Counted from the first letter of the stretch, positions 25,423 through 37,340 are shown. The stretch: 64,000 bases of DNA from Tachypleus tridentatus (GCF_004210375.1 NC_134831.1:1674001-1738000); one strand, 5' to 3'. Translations and numbers: made by a program. The notes: generated by a model from the sequence alone, not told the origin.

Positions 25423-25541
25423 TTTTATTACGGTTTACAGCTTTTATGGTGAGATTACTTTTTAAAACAGGTACGTTGTAGTCACTGGTTCAATCATTAT
25501 TTTACTTAATCTTACTGTGAAAGCTGTAAACTGTAATAAAA
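25423..25541 (+). ncRNA. Candidate intronic hairpin RNA (35-bp stem)
   Basis: Bases 25423-25457 pair with 25507-25541 without a gap: 30 Watson-Crick pairs plus 5 G-U pairs on the + strand, around a 49-nt loop. On the - strand the five G-U positions would be A-C mismatches. It lies in meteorin intron 1 in the sense direction. It could be a microRNA-like precursor or a decayed foldback transposon; no known microRNA seed is claimed. Confidence 0.35.
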
Positions 25542-25953
25542 CACTATCAGTAAGTAAGCTCGAAGCGAAACTAACATGGACATAACTCGTTCAACGCGTA
25601 ACATTGTTGGTCTGACAAATATCGTGATGGTTTTGTCGTTCAGCGACGGTGTATAGGACTGATTATTCGTAACACGAAGACAAAAACTGAATTAAAAGCG
25701 AAAAAATAGTTTTTTTGTGATAAACTTGATGGAATTTTCGCTATTCATTTTAGTTGCCAGTATGGTTGGTGGTGACTGGTTAAATAGTGTGCGAGGAGTT
25801 AGCGCACGGACAAACAATTTCGCTTTTGTGTATATAGATGAGTAAGTGTGGATCTGTGAATTAACAGTTTAAAGAAATTACAAATAATGTGTACATTACA
25901 CACACAAAACTGCTATATGAATGTTGAGCTGTTAAAAAACCTACAGAAGGCAA

Positions 25954-26636
25954 AACTAACGACCGGATCGTATGATGTGTCTACTATAACTAACGACCGA
26001 CCGGATCGTATGATGTGTCTACTATAACTAACGACCGACCGGATCGTATGATGTGTCTACTATAACTAACGACCGACCGGATCGTATGATGTGTCTACTA
26101 TAACTAACGACCGACCGGATCGTATGATGTGTCTACTACAACTAACGACCGACCGGGTTGTATAATGTGTCTACTACAACTAACGACCGACCGGGTTGTA
26201 TAATGTGTCTACTACAACTAACGACCGACCGGGTTGTATAATGTGTCTACTACAACTAACGACCGACCGGGTTGTATAATGTGTCTACTACAACTAACGA
26301 CCGACCGGTTGTATAATGTGTCTACTACAACTAACGACCGACCGGGTTGTATAATGTGTCTACTACAACTAACGACCGACCGGGTTGTATAATGTGTCTA
26401 CTACAACTAACGACCGACCGGGTTGTATAATGTGTCTACTACAACTAACGACCGACCGGGTTGTATAATGTGTCTACTACAACTAACGACCGACCGGGTT
26501 GTATAATGTGTCTACTACAACTAACGACCGACCGGGTTGTATAATGTGTCTACTACAACTAACGACCGACCGGGTTGTATAATGTGTCTACTATAACTAA
26601 CGACCGACCGGGTTGTATAATGTGTCTACTACAACT
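25954..26636. repeat. 38-bp tandem array, about 18 copies in two blocks
   Basis: Unit AACTAACGACCGACCGGATC-GTATGATGTGTCTACTAT. The first five units carry GGATCGTATGATG; the rest carry GGGTTGTATAATG. The first unit lacks one GACC and another has lost one or two Gs. Confidence 0.96.
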
Positions 26637-27939
26637 TTTCATAGCTGTTTCTAGTGTTGTTGTATATTTGCTACCGATTATTTAGGGTTGATTAATTTTA
26701 ACACCACGACCAAAGTCGTCCATTTCAGTAGACGGTAATTAATGCAAGGTGTTCTAAAGGAGGAAAACGGCAGCTGTTGTTTTGATTTTTCGAAGAATGA
26801 ATGGATAAAACGGGGTGAGTTGATAAACAGACGGATATGAATTCGGTTTGTTTGTTAAATAGTCAATAATAAAAATAAAATATGTTACCAGTGATGACAT
26901 GACTTCATGTCAGAGACATTAAACTTTAAGCTCAGATGTATGTTATGAAATGTTTTAAAATGTTTCATGTAAAACAACAACAAAATATCGAAGACTTACG
27001 TTATGTCGTATTATTGTCATGTCCCTGCTCAGAGCCTGTGTTATGTAATGATTTAACTGGAAAACTCAAATATCCTGTCAGGTTTAAAAAAATTTAAAAC
27101 TTGGTAGTGGAGGGAAGACTGGGAATCTCGCCAGCATGTGCAGAGACAGTTGTTTACAGCTAATCTCCGAATTACATTTCGACTATAATGCGTAGGAACT
27201 GAACAGGTTTTCAAAATTGTCACATGTATATACTCTATATGCATACAAGTTTCGGTTAGATTTTTCTTTGAGAATCGAGTCACTAATGTTGTAGTTTCGA
27301 CACTATTATTAAGCTTTGGGACAGGTTTTAATCGGTTATTCAGTCACCGTAGGCTACAAGTTTTACAGAAGGTATATCTGTATTCAATTACGGAGATGTC
27401 CCCAATATGTTAATATACAATAGTTTTGGGGGATTTGAGTGTTGAATAAAATATTTTAGATTTGAACACTGATGTAAATTTCATAATGATAATAATGAGC
27501 CCTAATTAGAATTGTCGTCTGTTCATATACATCAGATACTAGATTCTAAAACAATTTTCTTCCAGGTGCAACAGGTTTTGTTGTTTTAATTTTATGTATA
27601 TGTTAGTTATGTTTAGTGTTTTTCTTTACTCATAGTTTTCCATTAATGTTTCCACATAACTGACTTTTGCCCAGGATTCAAATTATGATTGGAACTTTTT
27701 TAAATGTAACGTTGTCAAAAGCCCAACGAATTTGAGACAGGGAAGTTTTTTTGTTTATTTCGAGCTTAATCGGTAATCGAAAGTTGCTGGTTTTATCCCG
27801 TGGCTTCTGAAGCAACTCCAAAAGGGATTTTTTAAAAAGAGAATTATAAATATTTCTTGTCTTAACCTACCCTCTTCTAGTTCTTTTCTCTTGAGGTTTG
27901 AGGAAAACCTTAAATGTAATCTAGTGTCCTTGTAAGACA

Positions 27940-28320
27940 ACAGGCTCTACCAAAACGAAACCCTACCAATCTCTGCACGTGCATCCTCCATTATTTGAAG
28001 CCCCAGGTGTAGGGCAGGGCAGTTTACCTTTTGGTGGTCTCCCGCTGTCTCCATTCTGTGTCTTTCCCTCTTCCTTTCCTGACCCCCTTTCCCTGTCTTA
28101 TTTGCCCTGCTAACTTTTAGGTGTGTTTTATCCGAGTCTTTCAGATGTTACATGTATACCTTGTAGCCTTTTCGGACCTCCCACATCAGAGATGTAAAAT
28201 TACATGTCCTACTGTTTACGATTTCCAACTGGTTTCTTTTTTACTTATTGTCTTGTAACACATTTTTGACTTCTTTTTTTTTAACCTTTAAGTTATACAT
28301 TCCTTACAAGTACACGGATC
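27940..28320. other. Pyrimidine-rich block, unidentified
   Basis: A stretch of C/T-rich sequence (for example 28060-28100) inside intron 1, unlike its AT-rich surroundings. It may be the end of an unrecognised retroelement; no reading frame supports this. Confidence 0.25.
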
Positions 28321-28834
28321 GTGTATATTTTTAAGATTATCCATTAATGTAAAAAAAAATCTGTTTTAATATTTGTACCATTTTAAGACATGCCTGTTAT
28401 CTAAAAATAAAAGGGGAAAATATACCTACAGTCGGCCTGATGCAACAGTAATGACGTAAGAAATCTTAGGTACTCTTCGGGTTCATTTGTTCACTTTACC
28501 TTGATAATGTCTTTCTTCTGCATTTGCTGTAGACCCTAAACCGGTTGTTGTCTTTCAAACGAGTTAATATTAACAACAGCAAGAGGACCCGGTTTAAAAC
28601 AAAACTTGAGAAACGAGACGTTTGAGGTTGGATCGGTTTAGTATTAATGTCTGTAAACTGAATAAAACTACTGGAAAACGTTCACTTTGTCAATGTATTA
28701 TGAAATTTACATCGTAAAAAAACTATATCCCTTACCTCCTAAATGTCATTGTGATATTGGCTTGTTATCTTACAATACCGCATTCGATGATCTGTCCTAG
28801 ATGTGAAAGAACCTGTTTCCACGTTCGTTATATA

Positions 28835-29160
28835 CTACGTTAAACTTGCACGTAAGCATGCACAGGGGTGGGGTTCGTTTTTATAATCTCTGCAATAGGG
28901 GCCGTCTTGTCGGAGATAAACGCGGAAAGTTTCTAATCTTTTGTGATCTTTGTAAAACTCCCGCGAACGAAGCAACCCACCCTGTATTGGCAGGTAAGGC
29001 CACGGAAATTCGTGATTAGGGGTTACGAAGGTTATAATTACAGCGTTATGATGTGGTGTCTGTAGCCTTTCGACCACTGGCCACCCCGTTATGGTATTTA
29101 GGGCGCTGTAGCCATTGTGAGTGCTATGTCCAAAGCTTCTTTGATTCTTCATCGGGCTAT
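28835..29160. other. CpG-richer block in intron 1
   Basis: Locally GC-rich and CpG-rich, and open on the minus strand over 105 codons. I recognise no domain and no splice-bounded exon. An enhancer or an unknown repeat are both possible. Confidence 0.25.
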
Positions 29161-29993
29161 GTCGTATAAAACGTCTTTGTGTGTTGTAATAACCAGATGG
29201 TATCAGTTTTAATGCAACAGGACCTAATAGGAGTAGACTACAAAATTTCTTGGTACTTAAAGTGCGTTCCCTTTGAAAAGCACTTTAGGGAGGTTGAGCA
29301 CGTGTCTAGCAGGGGGAAATGCTGCTATGTTTTCCTGAATTTGTAGGTATTTGTTTAAAAGCTACGATGGTTTTTAGATGTTAGATAAAGATGTTTTGAA
29401 ACCTTTTTATTTCATTATATTTTGCTTAATTGTTATCAGTATCTATAAGAATTTTATGGATCCTATGTGTAACAGGAAGTTGTACAGTCTACTTGGACAC
29501 AATACGTAATATGTAGAATTTCTGGAATATAGAAATATAAATGCACAGTTTACCGGAGATAATACAGGTTTATAGGTTGTTTTGTATGCCAGGCTTGTAA
29601 ATTTACATTTAGATGTATATCACAGTTGAAGTTTCGTGATGGACCGTTAGTTATTCCATAAACAACTTGATTCTTTATAGACTTGTTTACAAGTGGGCTC
29701 ATGTCAGGGTTTTCCCACTAGCTAAATCTTTGTTATTAGTCACGTGCTCATTCACGTGACAACAAACAATGCACAGTGCTTTCCAACAGTATTCACTCTT
29801 GCCAGTGATGTCGCATTTTGAGGAAATAATAATAATAATAATAACAATTGTATTTGTTTTTATTCAACACTGATGAACAAACTGAATACTGTTATGGGTG
29901 AAGGAGGTTGTATACAATAACTACTTAATGGTTATTTAAGAACAGAAATCTTAATCATTATAATAAAGCTAGGCCTCAACATATAGTTGTTCT

Positions 29994-30034
29994 ATCTAGC
30001 CTTCGTGTACCTTTGCGCGAAATTCAAAAACAAA
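29994..30034 (+). mobile_element. SINE-A 3' tail fragment
   Basis: Only the last part, TAGCCTTCGTGTACCTTTGC-GCGAAATTCAAAAACAAA, is present. Confidence 0.75.
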
Positions 30035-30564
30035 TTTTCATGGAAGACTGGAAAAACAGTTATAATTATTTTTGCAATTTTCAGTGAACCGCGAGTGCGT
30101 TTTGTTGGATATTGTTGTGTATACGTGTTTTTTATATAAATGAAACTGTAAAACACCAGCTTTTGTTTCATTTTGTAATTAAAGAATCATTTTTAAACTT
30201 CCGTTTCTAATAAATGTGAACAATTTATTATTTTATGTATAATAAAGTAGTATAATATTATAGTTTCGTACTTGTTACTGTTTGGAACAGCTTATAGCAT
30301 TAACTTTCTGCTCTTTACGTGTTTTGGACATGAAGAAAACTAAGCAATTAGGAAGCAGTTTGTTGGCCCATAGTTATGTTTCCCATCAGCTAACCCATCA
30401 ACTTTACGACCTGTATTATAGTTAGTGAGATTACTTGTGTCATAAAAGGAAGGAAATGGTGGCGCTGGTGTATCGAAGCCGTTAACTTAAAAGCTTGTCG
30501 AAAAAAGGTGGCTTTTATTATTCCGATTTAAATAGTATGTGTACTGTTCAAGCAAGTTGACATA

Positions 30565-30780
30565 GGTTTGTTTTGAATTTCGCGCAAAGTTACACAAGGG
30601 CTAGCTTCCCCTAATTTAGCAGAGTAAGACCAGAGGGAAGGCAGCTAGTCATTACCACCCACCGCCGACTCTTTGGCTACTCTTTTACCAACGAATAGTA
30701 GGATTGATTGTAACTTCGTAACGCCCCCACGGCTGAAAGGGTGAGCATATTTTGTGTGACAGGGATCTGAACTCTCGGAT
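30565..30780 (-). mobile_element. SINE-A copy, reverse, head replaced by tandem repeat
   Basis: Body is clear in reverse, but the tRNA head stops within the B box region, where the 61-bp tandem begins. Confidence 0.85.
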
Positions 30781-30936
30781 AGTTGGCATAGGGTTTATAG
30801 ATCTCCGCTGACCTGTGTGACAGGGATCTGAACCCTCGGATAGTTGGAATAGGGTTTATATATCTCCGCTGACCTGTGTGACAGGGATCTGAACCCTCGG
30901 ATAGTTGGAATAGGGTTTATATATCTCCGCTGACCT
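30754..30936. repeat. 61-bp tandem, 3 copies, seeded by SINE sequence
   Basis: Unit begins GTGTGACAGGGATCTGAACT, which is the SINE-A head in reverse, and continues GGGTTTATAGATCTCCGCTG-ACCT. Units 2 and 3 are nearly identical; unit 1 differs at a few bases. Confidence 0.92.
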
Positions 30937-32167
30937 AAAGGATCGACCGTTTATTTGCTATTTTTCATCTCCTATCCATTTATTAATCTTACCAAGTTTC
31001 GAGCTTTTTTCAAATTATTCACAATTTAACCAGCTCCATAAATTACAAACCTTTACTGTTTAGCCGCACATCACCTCTTATCCACGAGCGGGTTAAGGGA
31101 AGATTGTTTTCCTTGATGATTAATTATTTATTCTCACTTGATTATTTTTACACGAAAACAACTGTCAGAGAAAAAGTGCCTACTTTTGTTTAGTATATAA
31201 ACAGACCAGTACTTTACTAGTGAGAGAGGCAGAGATGTTGACATTATTTTATTATAAAAAGGTTGAGATTGATGTATAATCATACTCAGTTTTTTTTAAG
31301 CCTAGAATTTTTTTCATCATGTTCTAATAGTTACTACCATACCTTATTAACTTTTTATAAATTTATAAAAGATGGATAATAGCATAGTCTGGATTAGTTT
31401 GCAGATAAAGTAACAATGTTATCGGACGGGTATGGGTATCTTCATCCAATGAGTAAATAAAGGTTCTTGGTTGGATGCACGCTATGACCGCTCGGGATTG
31501 AGAAGCTAAATTTGTTTTTTTCCCCAATGAGTTAAGTTATTTTAAACAATTTTCATCAGTGAATAAAAATAACAATTTGTTATTGTTCTATAGTATTAAT
31601 TTTTATTAGGAATGCGATATTTCTAGGTTATCTTCGAGGTTGCGTGAGATAATGGTCTGCATAGTTTGGAGGTATCTGACAAGAAATTATTTAGCGCCTT
31701 TATTGTAGCTGTAATTTCGTCGGTAATAGAACACTGGAAAAAACCGTGTAGTGCTGTGACAATATTTTTTTCGAACGCCTTTTACTAGTGGAGAACTTGC
31801 GGACGTTGGGTAATGACTTTATTGGTGGTATAAAGCTGAATAGCTGCAATTGAATTACTTTGACAAATAAATCGATTTACAGGTGGAGCCCTGAAGGCGC
31901 CACTCAAGAGTAAGTCGTGATACGAGTCCAACCACTATAAACAAAAGGATGGCACCTTCAGCGTTAGACCTACCACAATTGTCTGCTCCCGCAGGGCTCC
32001 GATTTGTGTGCCATAAACATAATGCCGCCTCTGTGTTTTTGGGAGACCTGTATGGGTTGCTTTCAAGCTAACGTAAAGCTAATGTATTATAATATCTAAT
32101 ACTTTTTGTTTTTATAATGATAGTTTATATTTGAATCTGTTAACTTTGACGCTAACTAGTTAGCTTT

Positions 32168-32181
32168 AAAATTTATAAATC
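32168..32181. repeat. Candidate left target-site duplication of the Penelope pair
   Basis: AAAATTTATAAATC here and AAAATTTACAAATC at 35012-35025 match at 13 of 14 bases and flank the whole inverted pair. Confidence 0.45.
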
Positions 32182-33332
32182 CGTGATGACGAGAAAACCC
32201 ACTTGTAGAGAAATATATATTTAAAAACGGCTGGTATGGGTTGAGAATTTTTTTTTTTTTTTTTTAATGTAGAGGAGCGAACAACGTTTCCACCTTCTTC
32301 GATCATCGTCAGGTTCACAAAGAAAGAAAGAGGTAACTGACCGGTGGCTGACCACATGTTTCAAGGGAGTTGTGTAATTGAGTGTGGGAATGTAGAGGGC
32401 GTGCTTAGATGTAAAATTATATTTATTAATATAGGTATAAAGGTGTTTGTTTGTATTGGTTTATTTTGGGCTTGAGTTGCTGTATAAGTAAGGATTATTT
32501 AATTTTGCGTTTGTTTATGTTTGTTTCTTTATTTAGTATTTGGGTGTTTTCTATGGTTACGTTGTGTTTATATGACTTGCACTGTTCGAAAACGTGTGGT
32601 GACTTTTTACCTTCTTTGAATCTGGTTTCCATTTTTCTACTTGTTTCTCCAATATAGAAGTTGTGGCAGTTATAACATTGTATTTTATAAATAATGTTGG
32701 TGTGGTGTTTGTCAGTGTAGTTTTTACATACTATAGATCTTAGTTTTGTGCTTGGTTTTTGAATAAATTTGGTATTAACTGGAATGTTATATTTTGTTAC
32801 TAGTTTTTGCCAAATGTTTGTTATTTTTCTGTTGATGTCGGGAATATATGGTATGCAGCAGTATATGGTTTTGTGATTTTTTAAATCCTGGGGTATATTT
32901 ACTTGTGTTTAGTTGATTTTGCTTTTTGTCCAGGTGTGTGTGTGTATAATGTTTTCTACGGTTTGTGGAGGAAACTTATTGATGTTGATGAAGTATTGTT
33001 TTATTTTATCTAATTCATCGTTAATTTTATCGGGTGAGCATAGTTTTATGGCTGTGTTTATTTGGTTTCTTAGTATGTTGAGTTTTTGTTCTGTTTCATG
33101 TGCTGAGTCCCAAGGAATGTATAGTTCAGTATGGGTGATTTTTCGGTGGATTTCTGTTTTAAATTGTGTATTGATTGGTTCTTGTAATTTTGAGGTTAAG
33201 AAATGATATTTGATTGCTTTCTTCCTGTTAACATGTGAAGTTAATGTTGGGATGTATAGAGTTAATGTGATTGAAAAAATTAAGTATGTGTTCTGTAGAT
33301 GTGAATCCCGCAATCGTGTCGTCTACATATCT
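32182..33332 (-). mobile_element. Penelope-like element, 5'-truncated minus-strand copy
   Basis: Reverse reading starts inside the reverse transcriptase at RYVDDTIAGF (33332-33303), the catalytic YVDD box. It continues through the thumb region (an open frame of 134 codons, 33313-32909, in a shifted frame) to a GIY-YIG endonuclease: IIYKIQCYNCHNFYIGETSR at about 32692-32634. It ends with a 3' tail that includes CTGACGATGATCGAAGAAGG (32292-32311 in reverse). Multiple frame breaks; not functional. Confidence 0.88.
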
Positions 33333-35011
33333 GTACTCAACGAATTTTCTCACAAAACCATCAACATAATTTCACAAAATAGAAACCTAAAAAATAATCT
33401 TACAAAAAGAGGCATTAATTCCGTTAAAAACCTAAAACAAGACAAAAACATAAATTATAAAAGCAGATAAAGGAAACGCTATAGTAATAATGAACACGAA
33501 TGAATACATCCAAAAAATGAAGAACATTCTATCAGACACTAACAAATTTAAACCAATACACACAAATCTAACAAAGACGCACGAGACGCAACTAAACAAA
33601 TTACTACTACAAATGAAAAAAGCCAACACAATTTCACAAACACTTTATTCCTACCTACGTAAAACCGACTCACGCACACCACAAATATAAGGCATCCCCC
33701 AAACCTCGTAAACCATTGTCCATTACGACCAATAATGTCCACATATGAATTGTTTAATTACAACCTTGGTAAATATATAGCATGGGCATTCTCCAAATAT
33801 GTAACATCAGCCAGGTCATTCATCAAATACTCTTTTAATTTCAAGTCTAATCTTAATTAACTTAATCATAAAGCCTTAATGGCCAGTTTCGATGTTATAT
33901 CCCTCTTTACAGAAGTTCCAACCACTGAAGCCTGCAAGATAGCCTTAGAACTGTATATCCGAGACCCTAACCCAGCAGTTGACATTCCCAGTAACCAATT
34001 AGCAACCCTTATAGAATTAATCACGATGAAGACAAATTTAATGTTCAACAATCACAACTATTTACAATCAAATGGCTTAAGTATGTGCAACCCAGTATCG
34101 CCAGTTCTAGCCAATATTTTTATGACACAAGTTGAAACACAAGCAATTAGCACAGCATTGCATCCACCACTATACTGGTACAGATATGTAGACGACACGA
34201 TTGCGGGATTCACATCTACAGAACACACACTTAATTTTTTCAATCATATTAAATCTATACATCCCAACATTATTTTCTTCCTGTTCACATGTGAAGTTAA
34301 TCAAATATCATTTCTTAACCTCAAAATTACAAGAACCGATACACAACTTAAAACAGAAATCCACCAAAAAATCACCCATACTGGCCTACACATTCCTTGG
34401 GACAGAAAAATAACCAACATTTGGCAAAAAATAGTAAAAAAAAAATGACATTCCAGTTAATACCAAATTCATTCAAAAACCAGCCACAAAACTGAGGTCC
34501 ATACTGTGTAAAAACTACACTGACAAACACTACACCAACATTATTTATAAAATACAATGTGATAATTGCCACGACTTCTATATTGGAGAAACAAGTAGAA
34601 AAATGGAAACCAGATTCAAATAACACAAAAAGTCGCCTTCACACATTTTCGAGCACTGCAAATCAAATAAATACAACATAACCATAGAAAACACTCAAAT
34701 ACTAAATAAAGAAGCAAACATAAAAAACGCAAAATTAAAGAAGCCTTACTTTTACAACAACTCAAGCCCAAAATAAACCAATACAAAGGAACACCTTTAT
34801 ATCTATATTAATAAATATAATCAAACATCTAAGTAAGCACGCCCTCTACATTCCCACACTCAATTACACAATTCCCTTCAAATATGTGGTCAACTATCGG
34901 TCAGTTACTACTTTCTTTGTGAACCTGACGATAACCGAAGAAGGTCGAAATGTTGTTCACTTCTCTACATAAAAAAAAAATTTCTCAACCCAACCAGCTG
35001 TTTTTAAATAT
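33333..35011 (+). mobile_element. Penelope-like element, plus-strand copy
   Basis: Encodes, with stops and frameshifts, KADKGNAIVIMNTNEYIQK (33462), then an intact 189-codon stretch with MASFDVISLFTEVPTTEACK (33879), GLSMCNPVSPVLANIF (34074) and YRYVDDTIAG (34180), which are reverse transcriptase motifs of the Penelope type. A frameshift near the A run at 34437 separates a GIY-YIG endonuclease, NIIYKIQCDNCHDFYIGETS, at 34540-34599, interrupted by a stop at 34621. The 3' tail has CTGACGATAACCGAAGAAGG at 34926. Head to head with the minus-strand copy. Confidence 0.9.
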
Positions 35012-35025
35012 AAAATTTACAAATC
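35012..35025. repeat. Candidate right target-site duplication of the Penelope pair
   Basis: Partner of 32168-32181, in direct orientation. The AT-rich composition lowers the weight of the match. Confidence 0.45.
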
Positions 35026-36728
35026 TTTCAGGGGATACGAAATAAAACAGCGAAATGCGAATAGAGTACTAAACTATAACATTCATTACTGAATTATTTT
35101 TATAATGTATAATTAATTAGTGTATAAATTTAAGAGATGATCTTTTTAGATAAGAAATCTGCTACATTCAGAAATTTGTTTCCGAATTGTATTCTTACCT
35201 TTCAAAATACACATACATATGCCCAAAACGTAACTAGATTTTAACCGTATTCGTAGAATGGTTCCGAGCATTTTTACCAAGTACAAAATTTTCCCCTCGT
35301 AGCTCCATCTTTTGACCGATTTCAGATCTATTTACAGCTGCAGCTGTTATTGAGATGATTTTTCTATCTTTACGTTAACCCGCATGAGTGGATTAAAAGT
35401 TATTAGGAACACACTCATAAGAGTTTTCTCGTACAAAAATAAGACAAGAAAAGTATCCAGTTTCAAAGAAGGTTACGTTCTAGTATATTAAGCCTTAAAT
35501 GTAGTAAACCTAATTTTACTAATGTGAAGTACAAGACCCAGTTTCTGATTGACCTTAATCTAATAAATAGCACATTAGGAATTCACATGTAATTACACTT
35601 TTCGTTGCAGTGTGAACAAGCAATACAAGCTAGATAGAAAACGTAAACTCAGACCGATCATAGAAGCTTCTGGAACTGGATGAATTGTAGAGAAAAGCTC
35701 CGGTTATTATACAATGTGTTCGTTTGTGTTGACATATCCACACATTGTGTGTAACTGTATTTCATTCGTTATGCATATTTGATAACAAGACTGGCGTTGT
35801 ATTAAAAAACAACAACAAAAAACGCTCAAAATTAACACAGATTAGTAGAAGCAGCCACGATTCATGTTTTGATGAAAACTAACGTAACTATTGTAACAAA
35901 ACGACGAGTATGATACCGTTTTAGGATTTTTTGCCTGTTAACGCGGGGTTCTGTCTGAGTAAAGGTTTCAGCGTCAATACAAGAACCTTCTTTGTTCGAA
36001 GTTCTGCGTCATTTCGGCTTCTGGTGAATCATTTGAAACGCTGTCCACGTGAGGTTCATGTCGAAGAAAAGGGAGTTTTCAAACAGAACGGTCAGAAGTG
36101 CCACTTGGTGTCAAGTTTCATCTTGCTTCCAGTGCCCGGCTGTCTGTGTCTTGAATGTCCAAATGACGTTACTGGAAAGTTATACTACGACCTTGATAGG
36201 GGTGAGGGGAGGTTGGCGAATAGTTGGTGGTGAGCGAGAACTGATAAGACAGCATACATGTTAATATTGTCTTGGAGGAGCGGGTCACAAAAATATGAAA
36301 AGGATAGATAGAATAAAAAAAAAAACTGATGTTGCTTAGGCTTAAACTCGTACGTGTGTTTTTCATTATCTCTGTTTTAATAGTCTGTTTTAGCAACCTA
36401 CTTTCTGTCCATCATTACTACCTATCTCCTTGGGGGGTACTTTTAAGTTTTTTTATTGTTGCATGATAATAGGTAGATAATGTACGTATAGTGTGTTTTA
36501 AAAAATTACCAGAAATGCCACAAATAGCTAAGTGCTGCACCGGTGTTATGAAATGTGTAATTTATCCATTGTAATCGGACATTAAGCACGTGAGCTCTCA
36601 ACACATTGCAACTTAACTTGTCCGTAATCACGAATGTTTAAATGTGTGTTATGTCATCAGTAATAAATGAATATCAAAAATTCTGTGTACTGTGATGTAT
36701 GGTAACGAGGCTACAGTTGCTCTCGAAA

Positions 36729-36842
36729 GGCCCCTCGCTAGTACAGCGGTCTGTCTACAGATTTACAACGCTAAAATCAGGGGTTAGATTCCCCTCGGTG
36801 GGCTAAACAGATAGCCCGATGTGGATTTGCTATAAGAAAACA
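36729..36842 (+). mobile_element. SINE-C copy
   Basis: GGCCCCTCGCTAGTACAGCG head, GGGGTTAGATTCCCCTCGG arm and AGCCCGATGTGGATTTGCTA tail. It ends about 500 bp before meteorin exon 2. Confidence 0.82.
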
Positions 36843-37340
36843 CGTGCTTTCGAATGGTATAGCAATTATACTAGCACTAATTATTAAGTTGAAATAAGTT
36901 AGATTTGATCGTATCATGGCTATATGTCACAAAATCATGAAACACTTTGAATTATCATGGTACATTATTTTTCCAGTTTTTAGTTTTGTAGGTTGGATGA
37001 AAAAAAGGATAAAACAGTGTAGATAAACTACATTGTAATATGTAACTGTACATAATGTTTATGGAACTATTGTGTGTAAATTGAAAATAATCATTTTTAT
37101 GGTTTTTATAAACTTCTATTTCGAGTATATATGTAAGTTGTTTTTTTTGTTTTTCGACGTTATTATTATGTTTAAGAAATTCTTGTAGGTGTCGCTGCTC
37201 CTTTGCCTTTTGATCTGTTTTTCTGTCTCGTCACGGATTCGGTGACGTGAAACCAGTTCCTACAGCAGATTTAAAGTTATTTTGAAATAACTGAATCTCT
37301 CTTTTTTTTCTTTATCAGATTTTTTTTTTTAATCTTTTAG

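Larger units (their letters stand above)
21072..37340 (+). other. Meteorin intron 1 (about 16.3 kb)
   Basis: GTAAAT donor and TTTTAG acceptor, phase 2. It holds a long hairpin (25423-25541), a foldback Penelope fragment (24786-24915), a 38-bp array, SINE pieces, a 61-bp tandem, the inverted Penelope pair and a SINE-C copy, each listed separately. The rest (21.1-24.7, 26.7-29.9 and 35.1-36.7 kb in particular) is AT-rich DNA in which I see no coding exon. Open frames in it have no recognisable homology. Confidence 0.85.

Noticed and set aside
28835-29152. 105-residue minus-strand open frame
   Set aside because: No recognisable domain, signal peptide or splice sites; kept only as a CpG-rich block.
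33879-34448. A functional host reverse transcriptase gene
   Set aside because: The long frame is part of a Penelope-like element with stops and frameshifts on both sides and a broken endonuclease.
35931-36233. 100-residue open frame before meteorin exon 2
   Set aside because: Considered as an alternative first exon, but it lacks the C-x-W-x-G-S ending and a suitable phase 2 donor; 20968-21071 fits on every count.
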